Notes: generated by a model from the letters alone, not told the origin. 64,000 nucleotides of DNA from Nocardioides sp. zg-1228 (GCF_017086465.1 NZ_CP070961.1:2108001-2172000), one strand, 5' to 3'; shown: positions 32,918 through 42,816, counted from the first letter of the stretch. Made by a program: numbers and translations.

Positions 32918-35425
32918 TCAGGTGCGCTGGACGGCGCCCGTCCGCTCGGTGGCGTGCGCCACCGCGGCGTCGCGCGCGGCGGCCGCCTCGCCCTCCTTGA
33001 GCGTGCGGTCGGGAGCCCGGAAGCGCAGCGCGTAGGCCAGCGACTTCCTTCCCTCGCCCACCTGGTCGCCGGTGTAGACGTCGAAGAGCCGGAGCGACTC
33101 GAGCAGCTCGCCCGCTCCCTCGCGCAGGGCCGCCTCGACGTCGGCGGCCGGGACGGAGGCGTCGACGACGAGCGCCACGTCCTCCTTGGCGACCGGGTAG
33201 GACGAGAAGACCGGCGCCTGCCGCAGGTGGACCGAGCGTGCGATGAGCACGTCGAGGTCGACCTCCGCGGCGACCGTGCGCTTGGGCAGCCCGAACGCCT
33301 GGCAGACCTTCGGGTGCAGCTCACCCGCGTGGCCGACGACGTCGCCCGCCACGGACAGCTCGGCGCAGCGACCGGGGTGCCACGGGGCGACCTCCGCCGC
33401 GGTCGCGGTCACCTCGAGGCCGAGCGCCGCCGCGACGGCGCGCACCGCCTCGACGGCGTCGGACCACGACACCGGCCGCGCCGGGCCCCACCAGCCGCCC
33501 GAGACGGCGTCGCCGCTGGCGACGACCGCGAGGTGCAGCGGCTGGGCCGGCAGCGCGGCATCGAGCGCGGCGAACTCCTCGGCACTCGGACGCCGGTCCA
33601 CCGGCAGGATCGCGGCGGGTCCGGCGTGGCGCGGGAGGGTGACGGTGGCGGTCTCGAAGAGCGCGAGGTCGCTCGTGCCGTGCCCGACGTTGCGGCCCGC
33701 GGCGCGCAGCACGCCCGGGAGCAGGGTCGAGGTCATCAACGCGGCCTCGGAGCTGAGCGGGTTGGACAGCCGCAGCAGGTCGCGGCGCGGGTCGTCGTCG
33801 GGCAGGCCCAGCGCGTCGAGGTCGGCCTCGCCCACGAACGGGAAGCTCACCACCTCCACGTAGCCCTCGCCGGCGAGCGTGCGTCCGATCCTCCGGCGCA
33901 GCTGCTGGGCGCGGGTCAGCCCCCGGCCCGACGACGGGGTCGGCAGCACCGACGGCACCTTGTCGTAGCCGACGAGGCGGATGACCTCCTCGGAGAAGTC
34001 CTGCGCGTCGGTGAGGTCGGGGCGCCACGGCGGCGGCGTCACCGCCAGCGTGCCGTTGCCCTCGACCTCGCAGCCGACGGCGCGCAGGCACTCGACGGCG
34101 CGCTCCTCGCTGATGTCCATCCCGGACACGCGGGCGGCCAGGTCGCCCGGCACGTCGACGACCGGCATCGCCGGCGGGGTGCCGACGACGGTGACGCCGG
34201 GGTGCGCGGTGCCGCCACCGTGCTCGACGAGCAGCTCGACGACACGGTCGGCCGCGGCCTCGCAGATCGTCGGGTCGACGCCGCGCTCGTTGCGCTTGCC
34301 CGCCTCGGAGGTGATCCGGTGCCGGCGGCCGGTGCGGAACATCGACACCGCGTCCCAGTGGGCCGCCTCGACGAGCACCGACGTGGTGGTGCTCGACATC
34401 TCGGTCGTCTCGCCGCCCATGACGCCGCCGAGGCCGATGATGCCCGAGTCGTCGGTGACCACGAGGTCGCCGGGGTCGAGCGCGCGGGACGTGCCGTCGA
34501 GGGTGGTCAGCCGCTCGCCCTCGCGGGCACGGCGTACGACGAGCGTGCCCTGCACCCGGTCGGCGTCGTAGCCGTGGATCGGCCGGCCGGTCTCGAGCAT
34601 GACGTAGTTGGTGACATCGACGGCCAACGAGATCGGCCGCATGCCGGCCGCGGTGATGCGCTGCACCATGAAGTCGGGAGTCGGCGCGGCCGGGTCGAAG
34701 CCGTCGACGCGGCGGGCGACGAAGACCGGGCAGCCCTCGGCGTCCTCCACGACGACGGGGTGGCCCTGGTCGTTGGCGGCAGGGGTGTCGCGGACCGCGG
34801 GGTCGCGGAAGTTGCAGGCGCCGTCCACGGACACCAGCACCTCCCGCGCGATGCCGCGCAGCGACAGGGCGTAGGCCCGATCGGGGTTGATCTCGAACTC
34901 GATGACCTCCTCGTCAAGGCCGAGCACGGGACGGACGTCGTCGCCCGGGGCACCGGCGTCCTCGGGCAGCACGATGATGCCGTCGTGGTCCTCGCCGAGC
35001 CCGAGCTCGCGGGCCGAGCAGATCATCCCCGCGGACAGGTGGCCGTAGGTCTTGCGGGCGCCGATCTCGAAGCCGCCGGGCAGCACGCCGCCGGGCAGCA
35101 CCGTGACGACGAGGTCGCCGGGCTTGAAGTTGTGGGCGCCGCAGACGATGCCCACCCCGTCGGACTGCTCGCCGGTGCCGTGGGCCGCATTCAACTCGGG
35201 GCCGACGTCGACGGTGCACCAGTTGATGGTCTTGCCGTTCTTCTGCGGCTCGGGCTCCATCGTGAGCACGCGACCGATGACCAGCGGGCCCGTGATCTCG
35301 CGCCCGGGGCTGACGATCGCCTCGAGCTTGAGGCCGGTCAGCGTGAGCCGGTCGGTGATCTCCTCGGTGGTGGTGCCCGCGGGAACGTCGACGTGCTCCA
35401 GGATCCAGGACAGGGGTGCCTTCAT
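32918..35425 (-). CDS. pheT: Phenylalanyl-tRNA synthetase beta subunit
   Basis: 835 residues. Domains in order: tRNA-binding/OB EMAP-like region with IGRVLTMEPEPQKNG and SAGMICSARELGLGED; B3/4 editing domain around AVDVTNYVMLETGRPIHGYD; B5; the catalytic-like core with GYVEVVSFPFVGE; and the C-terminal anticodon-binding FDX-ACB domain (FSSYPVAKEDVALVVDASV). Pairs with PheS to charge tRNA-Phe. ATG at 35425, 14 bases after pheS. Confidence 0.97.
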   Translation of the reverse strand: MKAPLSWILEHVDVPAGTTTEEITDRLTLTGLKLEAIVSPGREITGPLVIGRVLTMEPEPQKNGKTINWCTVDVGPELNAAHGTGEQSDGVGIVCGAHNFKPGDLVVTVLPGGVLPGGFEIGARKTYGHLSAGMICSARELGLGEDHDGIIVLPEDAGAPGDDVRPVLGLDEEVIEFEINPDRAYALSLRGIAREVLVSVDGACNFRDPAVRDTPAANDQGHPVVVEDAEGCPVFVARRVDGFDPAAPTPDFMVQRITAAGMRPISLAVDVTNYVMLETGRPIHGYDADRVQGTLVVRRAREGERLTTLDGTSRALDPGDLVVTDDSGIIGLGGVMGGETTEMSSTTTSVLVEAAHWDAVSMFRTGRRHRITSEAGKRNERGVDPTICEAAADRVVELLVEHGGGTAHPGVTVVGTPPAMPVVDVPGDLAARVSGMDISEERAVECLRAVGCEVEGNGTLAVTPPPWRPDLTDAQDFSEEVIRLVGYDKVPSVLPTPSSGRGLTRAQQLRRRIGRTLAGEGYVEVVSFPFVGEADLDALGLPDDDPRRDLLRLSNPLSSEAALMTSTLLPGVLRAAGRNVGHGTSDLALFETATVTLPRHAGPAAILPVDRRPSAEEFAALDAALPAQPLHLAVVASGDAVSGGWWGPARPVSWSDAVEAVRAVAAALGLEVTATAAEVAPWHPGRCAELSVAGDVVGHAGELHPKVCQAFGLPKRTVAAEVDLDVLIARSVHLRQAPVFSSYPVAKEDVALVVDASVPAADVEAALREGAGELLESLRLFDVYTGDQVGEGRKSLAYALRFRAPDRTLKEGEAAAARDAAVAHATERTGAVQRT

Positions 35426-35439
35426 CTCGCTCTCCCCTC

Positions 35440-36552
35440 TCAGATCTCGGTGCCGAACGCGCTGCTGAACCGGACGTCGCCCTCGAAGAGGGGGCGCAGG
35501 TCCTCCAGCCCGTGGCGGAACATGAACGAACGGTCGATGCCCATCCCGAAGGCGAAGCCGCTGTAGACCTGCGGGTCGACCCCGCAGGCGACGAGCACGC
35601 GCGGGTTGACCACGCCGCAGCCGCCCCACTCGATCCAGCCCTCGCCGCGGCAGGTGCGGCACGAGGCGGAGCCCGCCTCGTCGAGGCCGGAGCCGCGGCA
35701 CACGAAGCAGCGGACGTCGACCTCGGCCGACGGCTCGGTGAACGGGAAGTAGGACGGGCGGAACCGCGTCGTGATCCCGTCGCCGAACAGCTGGGAGGCG
35801 AAGTGGTCGAGCGTGCCCTTGAGGTGGGCCATCGTGATGCCCTCGTCGACGACGAGGCCCTCGACCTGGTGGAACATCGGCGAGTGCGTCGCGTCGTACT
35901 CGTCGGTGCGGAACACGCGGCCCGGGCACACGACGTAGATCGGTGGCGTGCGGGTGAGCATCGTGCGCGCCTGGACGGGCGAGGTCTGCGTGCGCAGCAC
36001 GAGGTGGTCCTCGGCGGGCTCGGTCCAGAACGTGTCCTGCATGGTGCGGGCGGGGTGGTCGGGACCGAGGTTGAGGGCGTCGAAGTTGAGCCACTCGGCC
36101 TCCACCACCGGGCCCTCCGCGACCTCGTAGCCCATGGCCACGAACAGGTCGGCGATGAGCTCGGACTGCAGGGTCAGGGGGTGTCGGCCGCCGCGGCGCC
36201 GGCGCGTGGTCGGCAGGGAGACGTCGACGGTCTCCTCGACCAGCATCCGCTCCTCATGCTCGGCCTCGAGCACGGCCTGGCGAGCCGCGAGGGCCTGGTT
36301 GACCGCGCCGCGGGCCTGGCCGACGCGCTGGCCGGCCTCCTTGCGCGCCTGCGGCGGCAGGGCGCCGATCTCACGGTTGGCCAGGGCAAGGGGCGAGCGG
36401 TCGCCGGCGTGGTCGAGGCGGACCTGCTTGAGGGTGTCGAGGTCGGCGGCGTCCGCGATGGCGGCGAGGGCCGCGTCGCGCATCGCCTCGACCTGGTCGG
36501 CCTTGAGCGGGGTCACTTCGACAGGGTCGTAGTCGGTGTTGGGGCCGGACAT
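35440..36552 (-). CDS. pheS: Phenylalanyl-tRNA synthetase alpha subunit
   Basis: 370 residues. An N-terminal coiled-coil for tRNA binding (residues 10-100) precedes the class II core: motif 2 [20 protein letters not shown] and motif 3 [21 protein letters not shown] cysteine cluster (CFVCRGSG then CRTCRGEGW) in the middle is standard for actinobacterial PheS. ATG at 36552 has Shine-Dalgarno AAAGGGAG. It is cotranscribed with pheT. Confidence 0.97.
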   Translation of the reverse strand: MSGPNTDYDPVEVTPLKADQVEAMRDAALAAIADAADLDTLKQVRLDHAGDRSPLALANREIGALPPQARKEAGQRVGQARGAVNQALAARQAVLEAEHEERMLVEETVDVSLPTTRRRRGGRHPLTLQSELIADLFVAMGYEVAEGPVVEAEWLNFDALNLGPDHPARTMQDTFWTEPAEDHLVLRTQTSPVQARTMLTRTPPIYVVCPGRVFRTDEYDATHSPMFHQVEGLVVDEGITMAHLKGTLDHFASQLFGDGITTRFRPSYFPFTEPSAEVDVRCFVCRGSGLDEAGSASCRTCRGEGWIEWGGCGVVNPRVLVACGVDPQVYSGFAFGMGIDRSFMFRHGLEDLRPLFEGDVRFSSAFGTEI

Positions 36553-36707
36553 GGCTCCCTTTCGCGCGGCGACATCGGTTCGCCGCAGAGTCTAGAAGTG
36601 GACGAGCGTCGGGTCGGACGGGGACTCCCCGGACCCGGTGGCGTCAGCTGCCCGACGGAACAGGTCCGGGGCTCGGAAATCGCAGGCTCGTGTGCACGAC
36701 GACGATG

Positions 36708-39326
36708 CTACTCCTCGAAGGCGCTCCACACGGCGGCGCACTCGTCGCCCTCGCCGGAGGCGGGTGCGGGGCGACCCGAGGCGCCGACCATCCCGAGATC
36801 GCGCAGCGCGTGCTCGGCGCGCTCGCGCGCGAGGTTCCAGGCCCGCGGGTCGTCGACGACCTCCGCCCACAGCCCGTTGAGCGGGAGGCGCTCCAGCGCG
36901 CAGCGGGCCACGTCGGCGGGCAGCCGCTCGGCGATCACGGGGGCGGCGTCGGCGGAGAGGTCCTGGAGGTAGCGGATGTCGAGGTCACCGGTCGCGTCGT
37001 AGCGGTCGAGGTTGCGCCCGGCGACCCACGCGTCGGGGTTGATCGCAGCGAGGCCGATGAGCGCGACCGCGCCGGAGACGAGGGCGACCCGCGGCAGCCA
37101 GCGACCGAGCCCGGTGACCCCGGCGACCATGATCGAGAGCACGACGAAGCCGAGCCACCCCTCGAAGACGTCGACGAAGACGCGCAGCGTGGTGAAGCCG
37201 TAGGCGTCCTGGTAGACGCTCATCCCGCGCAGCGCGGAGGCCACCACGAGCAGGGTGAGCGCGCACAGCAGGCCGAGGGAGCCGAGCAGCCAGCGGCGGT
37301 CCTCGGCGGTGTCGCCCGCGCGCCGCGAGGCGACCCACACGACCAGCACGGTCAGCGCCGTGGCGAGGGTGAGCTGGCCGAAGCCCTGGTGCACGAAGTC
37401 GGCGTAGGTGAGGCCGGTCGTGGCCTCGATGTAGTCGCGTCCGCCGATGAGGGCGCGGGCCTCGGCGGCGATGTACGCGACGAACACGGAGTCGACGACG
37501 AGCACCGGCACCAGCCACTCGAACCGGTTGGCCAGGGCGGCCGGCCGCCGTCCGGAGAGCACCTCGACGTCGGCCGGGTTGAGCGCGAGGTAGGCCGCGC
37601 CGAGCGTGGCGGCGAAGACGAAGCAGGCCAGGAACGCCCGCCCGACCAGGTCGTTGAAGGTGAGGTTGGGCACGAGCTGGTCGACCCACGACCCGAAGAC
37701 GGGGTTGGCGCTGGCGAAGATCGTGCCGAAGACGCCGAGGCCGAGCAGGGACCACACCGTCGTCCGCACGACCGCCGGGGTGCGTGAGCCGGTGCCGGCG
37801 ATCCGCAGCGTCCGTCCGAACCAGGGCAGGCCGCGCACCGACGCCAGCGGCCACGCGAGGCCGGTCAGCACGTAGCCGGGCAGCGTACGCGCACCGGTGA
37901 CCCCGCACAGGAACACCGCCGTGGCGGCGACGAGGCCGAGCATCTGGATCCACCAGGCGTCGAGCAGGGTCATCGGGAGCACGAGCAGCAGGGCGAGGGC
38001 GGCGCACGCCAGGGTCCAGGGCTCGCGGCGACGGCGGGCGGTGGCCAGCGCCGCGGCTCCGCAGACGACGGCGACCAGCGTCCACGAGACGCCGACCGCG
38101 GTGAAGGAGAGGGCGACGCCCGCGACCAGTCCGGCGCCCGCTGCGGCGGCCACGGTCAGCAGGCCGTGCGGCGCGCCGCGCTCGGGCCAGAAGCGACCGA
38201 ACAGCGCGTCGAGCCCCGGCTGGGGGCGACCAGGGACGGCCGCCTGGGCGGACGGGTGCGCCGCAGGTGCTGCCGTGGTCGCGGCCGGCGCCGGCGCGGA
38301 CCCCTCCGCCGGCGTCCCGGAGCGAGCCGCGGTCGGGGACGGGGCCGGCGCGGTGGGCACCTCGAGGCGGAGCCGCGAGCCCTGTCCCGTCTCGGGGTCG
38401 AGGAAGCGCAGCGTGCCGCCGTGGAGCTGGGCGACCCACCGCGCCACCGCCAGCCCGAGGCCGGTGCCGCCGCTGCCGTCGGTGCCGAAGCGCTCGAACA
38501 CGCGGTCTCGGTCCTCGGGTGCCACTCCCCCGCCGTCGTCGACGACCTCGAGCCACCAGCCGTCGCCGGCGGCGCCGCCGGAGACCCGCACGGACGTCTC
38601 CGCGGGCGCGTGGCGCACGGCGTTGTCGAGCACGTTGGTCACGAGCTGGCGCAGCCGCGCCGGGTCGCCGGGGACTACGAGCCCCTCGGCCAGGTCGATC
38701 GCGAAGGTCCCGCTCCCGCCGGCGGCGCGCACCTGGGCCGCCGAGTCCGAGACGAGCGCGCGCAGCGCCACGTCCTGGCGATCGAGGTCGACCACCCCCG
38801 CCTCGAGCCGCGAGAGCTGGAGCAGGTCCTCGACGAGCCGGCCGAGGCGTCGCGCCTCCTCCAGCGCCGCGCCGAGGTGGGGTGGGTCGGCGGGCACGAC
38901 GCCGTCGGCGAGGTTCTCGAGCAGCGCGGTCATCGCGGTGAGCGGGGTGCGCAGCTCGTGGGACACGGTCGCGATGAGGTCGCGGCGCTCGCGGTCGACC
39001 GTCGCCAGGTCTTCCGCCATGCGGTTGAACGCCAGGGCGAGCTGGCCGACCTCGTCGGTGGCGGTCGTCCGCACGCGACCGGTGTAGTCGCCGCGGGCCA
39101 TCGCCCGCGACACCTCGGTCATCCGGCGCAGCGGCGCGACCATCCCCGCGGCGAGGAGCTGGGTGACACCGAGCGCGAGGGCGACGCTGACGGGCAGCAC
39201 GAGGACGGGCGAGACACCGGCGGCCGAGCCGAGGAGCGTGAGCAGGACGGCGGTGACGACGGACGCGACCACGAGCAGGCCGAGCTTGACCTTGAGGCTG
39301 GAGACGGTGTCGAGCCAGCCGCTCAC
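36708..39326 (-). CDS. Sensor histidine kinase fused to a large DUF4173/DUF4153-like membrane domain
   Basis: 872 residues. The N-terminal half is a sensor kinase: two transmembrane helices (LLVVASVVTAVLLTLLG and VSVALALGVTQLLAAGMV), HAMP (about 60-115), HisKA with the phospho-acceptor His123 in VSHELRTP, and HATPase_c (DNAVRHAP, VVDDGGGV, GTGLGLAVAR). After a Pro/Ala linker (about 345-395) the C-terminal half has about ten transmembrane helices in a DUF4173/DUF4153-like block (LPGYVLTGLAWPLASVRGLP, RFEWLVPVLVVDSVFVAYIA), ending in a cytoplasmic tail with two conserved Cys. GTG start at 39326 overlaps the response regulator stop. The fused part probably senses or reports a membrane state; this is inference. 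Confidence 0.85.
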   Translation of the reverse strand: MSGWLDTVSSLKVKLGLLVVASVVTAVLLTLLGSAAGVSPVLVLPVSVALALGVTQLLAAGMVAPLRRMTEVSRAMARGDYTGRVRTTATDEVGQLALAFNRMAEDLATVDRERRDLIATVSHELRTPLTAMTALLENLADGVVPADPPHLGAALEEARRLGRLVEDLLQLSRLEAGVVDLDRQDVALRALVSDSAAQVRAAGGSGTFAIDLAEGLVVPGDPARLRQLVTNVLDNAVRHAPAETSVRVSGGAAGDGWWLEVVDDGGGVAPEDRDRVFERFGTDGSGGTGLGLAVARWVAQLHGGTLRFLDPETGQGSRLRLEVPTAPAPSPTAARSGTPAEGSAPAPAATTAAPAAHPSAQAAVPGRPQPGLDALFGRFWPERGAPHGLLTVAAAAGAGLVAGVALSFTAVGVSWTLVAVVCGAAALATARRRREPWTLACAALALLLVLPMTLLDAWWIQMLGLVAATAVFLCGVTGARTLPGYVLTGLAWPLASVRGLPWFGRTLRIAGTGSRTPAVVRTTVWSLLGLGVFGTIFASANPVFGSWVDQLVPNLTFNDLVGRAFLACFVFAATLGAAYLALNPADVEVLSGRRPAALANRFEWLVPVLVVDSVFVAYIAAEARALIGGRDYIEATTGLTYADFVHQGFGQLTLATALTVLVVWVASRRAGDTAEDRRWLLGSLGLLCALTLLVVASALRGMSVYQDAYGFTTLRVFVDVFEGWLGFVVLSIMVAGVTGLGRWLPRVALVSGAVALIGLAAINPDAWVAGRNLDRYDATGDLDIRYLQDLSADAAPVIAERLPADVARCALERLPLNGLWAEVVDDPRAWNLARERAEHALRDLGMVGASGRPAPASGEGDECAAVWSAFEE

Positions 39327-40033
39327 GGCAGCACCTCGAGCGCGTAGCCGACACCGTGGACGGTGCGGATCCGCGCGGCCCCCACCTTGCTGCGCAGCGC
39401 CTTGACGTGACTGTCGACGGTGCGGGTCGCGCTGGCGCTCGCCCAGGCGTCGCCCCAGTCCCAGACGTCGCGCAGGAGCCGTTCGCGGCTCAGCACCTGA
39501 CCGGGCACCCGCGCCAGGCACAGGAGCAGGTCGAACTCGGTCGGCGTGAGGTGCACCGGGTCCCCCGCGACCGTCGTACGCCTGGTGCCGGGGTCGATGC
39601 GCACCCCTCCCACCTCGACGGCCGACGGCCGCTCGTCGGCGAGGGCGGCCGCGCGCTCCACGCGCCGCAGCAGGGCGGCGACCCGGGCCACGACCTCACG
39701 CATCGAGAAGGGCTTGGTGAGGTAGTCGTCGGCCCCCACCCCGAGACCCACGAGGACGTCGGCCTCGTCGTCGCGGGCGGTGAGCATCAGCACGGGCACG
39801 GGGCGCGTCGCCTGGATCCGGCGGCACACCTCCAGGCCGTCGAAGCCCGGCAGCATCACGTCGAGCAGCACGACGTCGGGGCGCACGGTGGCGGCCAGGT
39901 CGACCGCCGACGGGCCGTCGAAGGCCTGCTCGACGGCGTAGCCCTCGGCGCGCAGGCGCTGGGCGAGCGCGTCGTTGATGGTGCGGTCGTCCTCGACCAC
40001 CAGGGCGGTTCTCGCAGCGGTGCGGAGCGTCAT
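39323..40033 (-). CDS. OmpR/PhoB-family response regulator
   Basis: 236 residues. The receiver has the acidic pair EDD at 14-16, phospho-acceptor Asp58, Thr85 and Lys107 (LTKPF). The C-terminal winged helix reads LTPTEFDLLLCLARVPGQVL and VDSHVKALRSKVG. Partner of the fused kinase that overlaps it by GTGA. ATG 40033 with TAGGGT (40045-40040) 6 nt upstream, so probably leaderless. Confidence 0.95.
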   Translation of the reverse strand: MTLRTAARTALVVEDDRTINDALAQRLRAEGYAVEQAFDGPSAVDLAATVRPDVVLLDVMLPGFDGLEVCRRIQATRPVPVLMLTARDDEADVLVGLGVGADDYLTKPFSMREVVARVAALLRRVERAAALADERPSAVEVGGVRIDPGTRRTTVAGDPVHLTPTEFDLLLCLARVPGQVLSRERLLRDVWDWGDAWASASATRTVDSHVKALRSKVGAARIRTVHGVGYALEVLP

Positions 40034-40102
40034 GGCTCGACCCTAGGAGCGCGGGCGTGGCGAGGCCGGGGACGACTCGTGGAGGTTGTGTGGAGGTGCG
40101 CC

Positions 40103-41191
40103 TCAGACAGGTCGGCGGTCCTCGCTCGGCCAGTCGACCATCACGCGGGCACCGCCTCCGGGCGCGTCGTCGATGGTGACCCAGCCGCCGTGGGCACGCG
40201 AGAGCCCGCCGACGATGTACATGCCCAGCCCGCTGCCGCCGGCGTCGCCGGTGGTCCAGAACTTGGTGAAGACCCGGCGTCGCAGCTCGGCCGGGATGCC
40301 GTCGCCCTCGTCGTCGACGGTGATCCGGACGCCGTCGAGGGTGTCGGAGGCACCGACGCGGACCCGCACGTGCCCCTGGCCGTGGCGGACGGCGTTCTCC
40401 ACGAGGTTGGTGACGACCTGCGTGAACTTGTCGGGGTCGGCGAACACCTCGGGCAGGCCGGGCTCCACCTCGAGGGAGATCCCGCGCGACGTGCCCGCCT
40501 CGATCGACTCGACGACGCGGCGCACCAGCACCTCCGCGGAGACCTCGCGCGGGTAGAGCTGGAGGCGACCGGTGTCGATGCGCGCCACGTCGAGCAGCTC
40601 GGCGATCAGCCGCGAGAGCCGGTCGGCGTCGGCGTTGACGGTGGTGAGCATCAGCTTGCGCTGGTCGTCGCTGAGCTTGTCCCAGCGGTTGAGCAGCGCC
40701 TGCACGAAGCCCTTCACGCCGGTCAGCGGCGAGCGGAGCTCGTGGGCGACGGTCGCGACCAGGTCTGAGCGGTCGCGGTCGAGACGTGCCCGGCCCCGGC
40801 CGCTGCGCAGCCCGACGGCGATCCCGACGACGGGACCGCGCCTGCCCTCCCGCACCAGCCGGGCGGTGGTGAGCACCTCCTCCCCGCTGGCGTTGAGCCA
40901 GGACTGCTCGGGCACGCCGCGGGTGATGGAGATGGCGTCGAACGGCCGGTTGACGTCGAGCCAGGTGCGCCCGTCCTGGTCGAGCAGGCGCAGCACGTCG
41001 GGCAGCGGGAGGCCGCGCGCCTGCTCGGCGTCGACACCGAGCAGTGCGGCGCCCTGCGCGTTGAGGAGCGTCACCACGCCCGTGCGGCTCGCGCCCAGGA
41101 TGCCGTCGGGGTAGAAGTCGGCGAGCTCCCGCAGCCGGCTCGGGCGGGCGGAGTCCACCCGGTGGCGTGGCGCGTTCTGGTCGGCGGACAC
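40103..41191 (-). CDS. PAS-domain sensor histidine kinase, cytoplasmic
   Basis: 362 residues without transmembrane helices. A PAS domain (about 20-125: ADFYPDGILGASRTGVV, LLNAQGAALLG) is followed by HisKA with His150 in VAHELRSPLTG and HATPase_c (NLVENAVRHG, VDDEGDGIP, SGLGMYIV). No response regulator follows, so the partner is elsewhere. In related actinobacteria an equivalent kinase sits between the rplT-side methyltransferase and pheS. Start GTG at 41191, chosen because TAGGGT (41204-41199) lies 7 nt upstream; a GTG at 41200 would overlap the -10. Confidence 0.9.
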   Translation of the reverse strand: MSADQNAPRHRVDSARPSRLRELADFYPDGILGASRTGVVTLLNAQGAALLGVDAEQARGLPLPDVLRLLDQDGRTWLDVNRPFDAISITRGVPEQSWLNASGEEVLTTARLVREGRRGPVVGIAVGLRSGRGRARLDRDRSDLVATVAHELRSPLTGVKGFVQALLNRWDKLSDDQRKLMLTTVNADADRLSRLIAELLDVARIDTGRLQLYPREVSAEVLVRRVVESIEAGTSRGISLEVEPGLPEVFADPDKFTQVVTNLVENAVRHGQGHVRVRVGASDTLDGVRITVDDEGDGIPAELRRRVFTKFWTTGDAGGSGLGMYIVGGLSRAHGGWVTIDDAPGGGARVMVDWPSEDRRPV

Positions 41192-41211
41192 CCTCCGCAC
41201 CCTAGTCAGCG

Positions 41212-41490
41212 TCAGCGGTCGCGGGTGCCGCGCCCCGCCGGCTTGGGCCGGCGCAGGCCGGCGGCGCGCAGTGCCAGCGCGAGCTCGCGTGAGGACACCG
41301 GCACGGCGCCGGCGGCCACGAGCGCGTCGTAGGCGTCGGCCGGCACGTCGTAGTGGTCGCGGTCCCAGCCACGGGCCGGGACGCCGTGGAACGCGGCGAA
41401 GGCGTGCACCTCGTCGTAGGAGGTGTCGCTGGCCAGGTGCGACCAGAGCCGGTCCCAGCGCGGGACGGCGGGCGGGTCGATGAGGATCAT
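41212..41490 (-). CDS. DUF4031 domain protein
   Basis: 92 residues of a short family with the motifs MILIDPPAVPRWDRLWSHL, SDTSYDEVHAFA and HYDVPADAYDALVAAGA. The function is unknown; family members are found as single cytosolic proteins in actinobacteria. ATG 41490 has TAGGCT (41504-41499) 8 nt upstream, suggesting a leaderless mRNA. It may be cotranscribed with the downstream PAS kinase, 20 bases away, although that gene has its own -10. Confidence 0.85.
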   Translation of the reverse strand: MILIDPPAVPRWDRLWSHLASDTSYDEVHAFAAFHGVPARGWDRDHYDVPADAYDALVAAGAVPVSSRELALALRAAGLRRPKPAGRGTRDR

Positions 41491-41592
41491 CGCTCGCGAG
41501 CCTAGGACATGCGCGGAGACGCGGACCGGGCGTGCCGCAGCGGCGTACGACCGATGCCGTACGCGGCTGCGGCAGGTGGGAGGTGGGATCGC

Positions 41593-42738
41593 TCAGGCGA
41601 AGAACCCGCGGATCGCGGCGGCCAGCTCCTCGGGCACCTCCATGGCGGCGAAGTGCCCGCCACGCGGGTGCTCGGTCCAGGACGCGAGGAACGTGTTGTC
41701 GCGCTCGGCGAAGGGCCGCATCGACCGGAAGTCGTCCGCGAACACCGCGACCCCGATCCGTCCCTCGTTGACACGGGGCTCGCCGTCGCGGTCGGCGTGG
41801 TAGAGCCGCGCCGCACCGGCACTGCTGTTGGTGAACCAGTAGAGGCTGACCTGCGTCAGCACCTGCTCGCGGCTCAGCAGGCTCGTGCCCGTGCCGAAGC
41901 TCTCGAACAGCTCGTTGTAGGCGAGCTGGCCCACGGGCGAGTCGCTGAGCGCTGCCGCGATGGTCTGGGGGCGGGAGGCGTTCATCGTCGCGAAGCCGTT
42001 GACGGTCTGGAACCAGCCCGCGAACTCGAGCGCGGCGTAATCGGCGGGCGCCATCCTCTCGAACTCGGCCGGGTCGCCGGAGGGGAATGAGAACAGCTGT
42101 AGGACGTGGGCGCCGAGGAAGCCCTCCGGGGCGAGCATCGCCAGCTCGCGCGAGACGATCGCGCCGTTGTCGGAGCCGTGGGCGCCGTAGGACTCGTAGC
42201 CGAGGCCGCGCATCAGGGTGTTCCAGGCCCGCGCGATGCGCGGGGAGTCCCACGCGCCGTCCGCCAGCGGCTGGCTGAACCCGATCCCGGGAAGGGACGG
42301 GATGACCAGGTGGAAGTCGTCGGTGAGGTGCGGGACCAGGTCGAGGAACTCGGCGAATGACCCCGGGTAGGTGTGCAGCAGCAGCAACGGCGTCGCGTCC
42401 TCGTTGGCGGACCGGACGTGGACAAGGTGCACGGTCTGCCCGTCGATCTCGGTGAGGAACTGCGGGTAGGCGTTCATCCGCTGCTCCTGCGCCCGCCAGT
42501 CGAAGTCGCCGCGCCAGTGGGCGACCATCTCTCGCAGCCAGGCGACCGGCGCGCCGGCCGACCAGTCGTGGGTGCCGGCGGTGTCGGCCGGCTCGGCGGC
42601 GTAGCGGGTCCGGTCGAGGCGGGCGTAGAGGTCGTCGATCGCGTCCTGCGGGACGTCGACGGTGAAGGGGCGCAGGTCGAGGCTGGCCGTGGTGGAGCTC
42701 GGGTTCGTGCTCGGGTTCGGGTTCTGGTGAGAGGTCAT
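41593..42738 (-). CDS. Epoxide hydrolase-like alpha/beta hydrolase (EHN family)
   Basis: 381 residues. An N-terminal EHN cap (RPFTVDVPQDAIDDLYARLDRTRY through WRAQEQRMNAYPQF, in parts) precedes the alpha/beta-hydrolase core: LLLLHTYPGSFAEFLDL (oxyanion HxxP-type loop), nucleophile elbow GSDNGA with Asp as nucleophile, and the late catalytic His in EHPRGGHFAAMEVPE. It opens epoxides with water; the substrate is unknown. ATG at 42738 lies 6 nt after TACCGT. The divergent WYL regulator is the likely controller. Confidence 0.88.
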   Translation of the reverse strand: MTSHQNPNPSTNPSSTTASLDLRPFTVDVPQDAIDDLYARLDRTRYAAEPADTAGTHDWSAGAPVAWLREMVAHWRGDFDWRAQEQRMNAYPQFLTEIDGQTVHLVHVRSANEDATPLLLLHTYPGSFAEFLDLVPHLTDDFHLVIPSLPGIGFSQPLADGAWDSPRIARAWNTLMRGLGYESYGAHGSDNGAIVSRELAMLAPEGFLGAHVLQLFSFPSGDPAEFERMAPADYAALEFAGWFQTVNGFATMNASRPQTIAAALSDSPVGQLAYNELFESFGTGTSLLSREQVLTQVSLYWFTNSSAGAARLYHADRDGEPRVNEGRIGVAVFADDFRSMRPFAERDNTFLASWTEHPRGGHFAAMEVPEELAAAIRGFFA

Positions 42739-42816
42739 GCCGGTACGGTAGGAAGGGATCCGGCACCCTTCGTTCCGGTACTTCCCCTCGTTCGGCGAGA
42801 AGATCGTGGAGGTCCC
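42739..42816. promoter_or_regulatory. Divergent promoter/operator between epoxide hydrolase and WYL regulator
   Basis: 78 bases holding the inverted repeat GAAGGG/CCCTTC (8-base spacer) and two CCGGTAC copies about 30 bp apart. The -10 TACCGT of the hydrolase gene lies within it. This layout is typical of a DeoR/YafY-type regulator operator. Confidence 0.4.

Noticed and set aside
32897..35566. Long open frame antisense to pheT
   Set aside because: Mirror of pheT codons; no start signals or motifs.
41198..41200. Alternative GTG start of the PAS kinase
   Set aside because: It would overlap the TAGGGT -10 box; GTG at 41191 fits a leaderless mRNA better.
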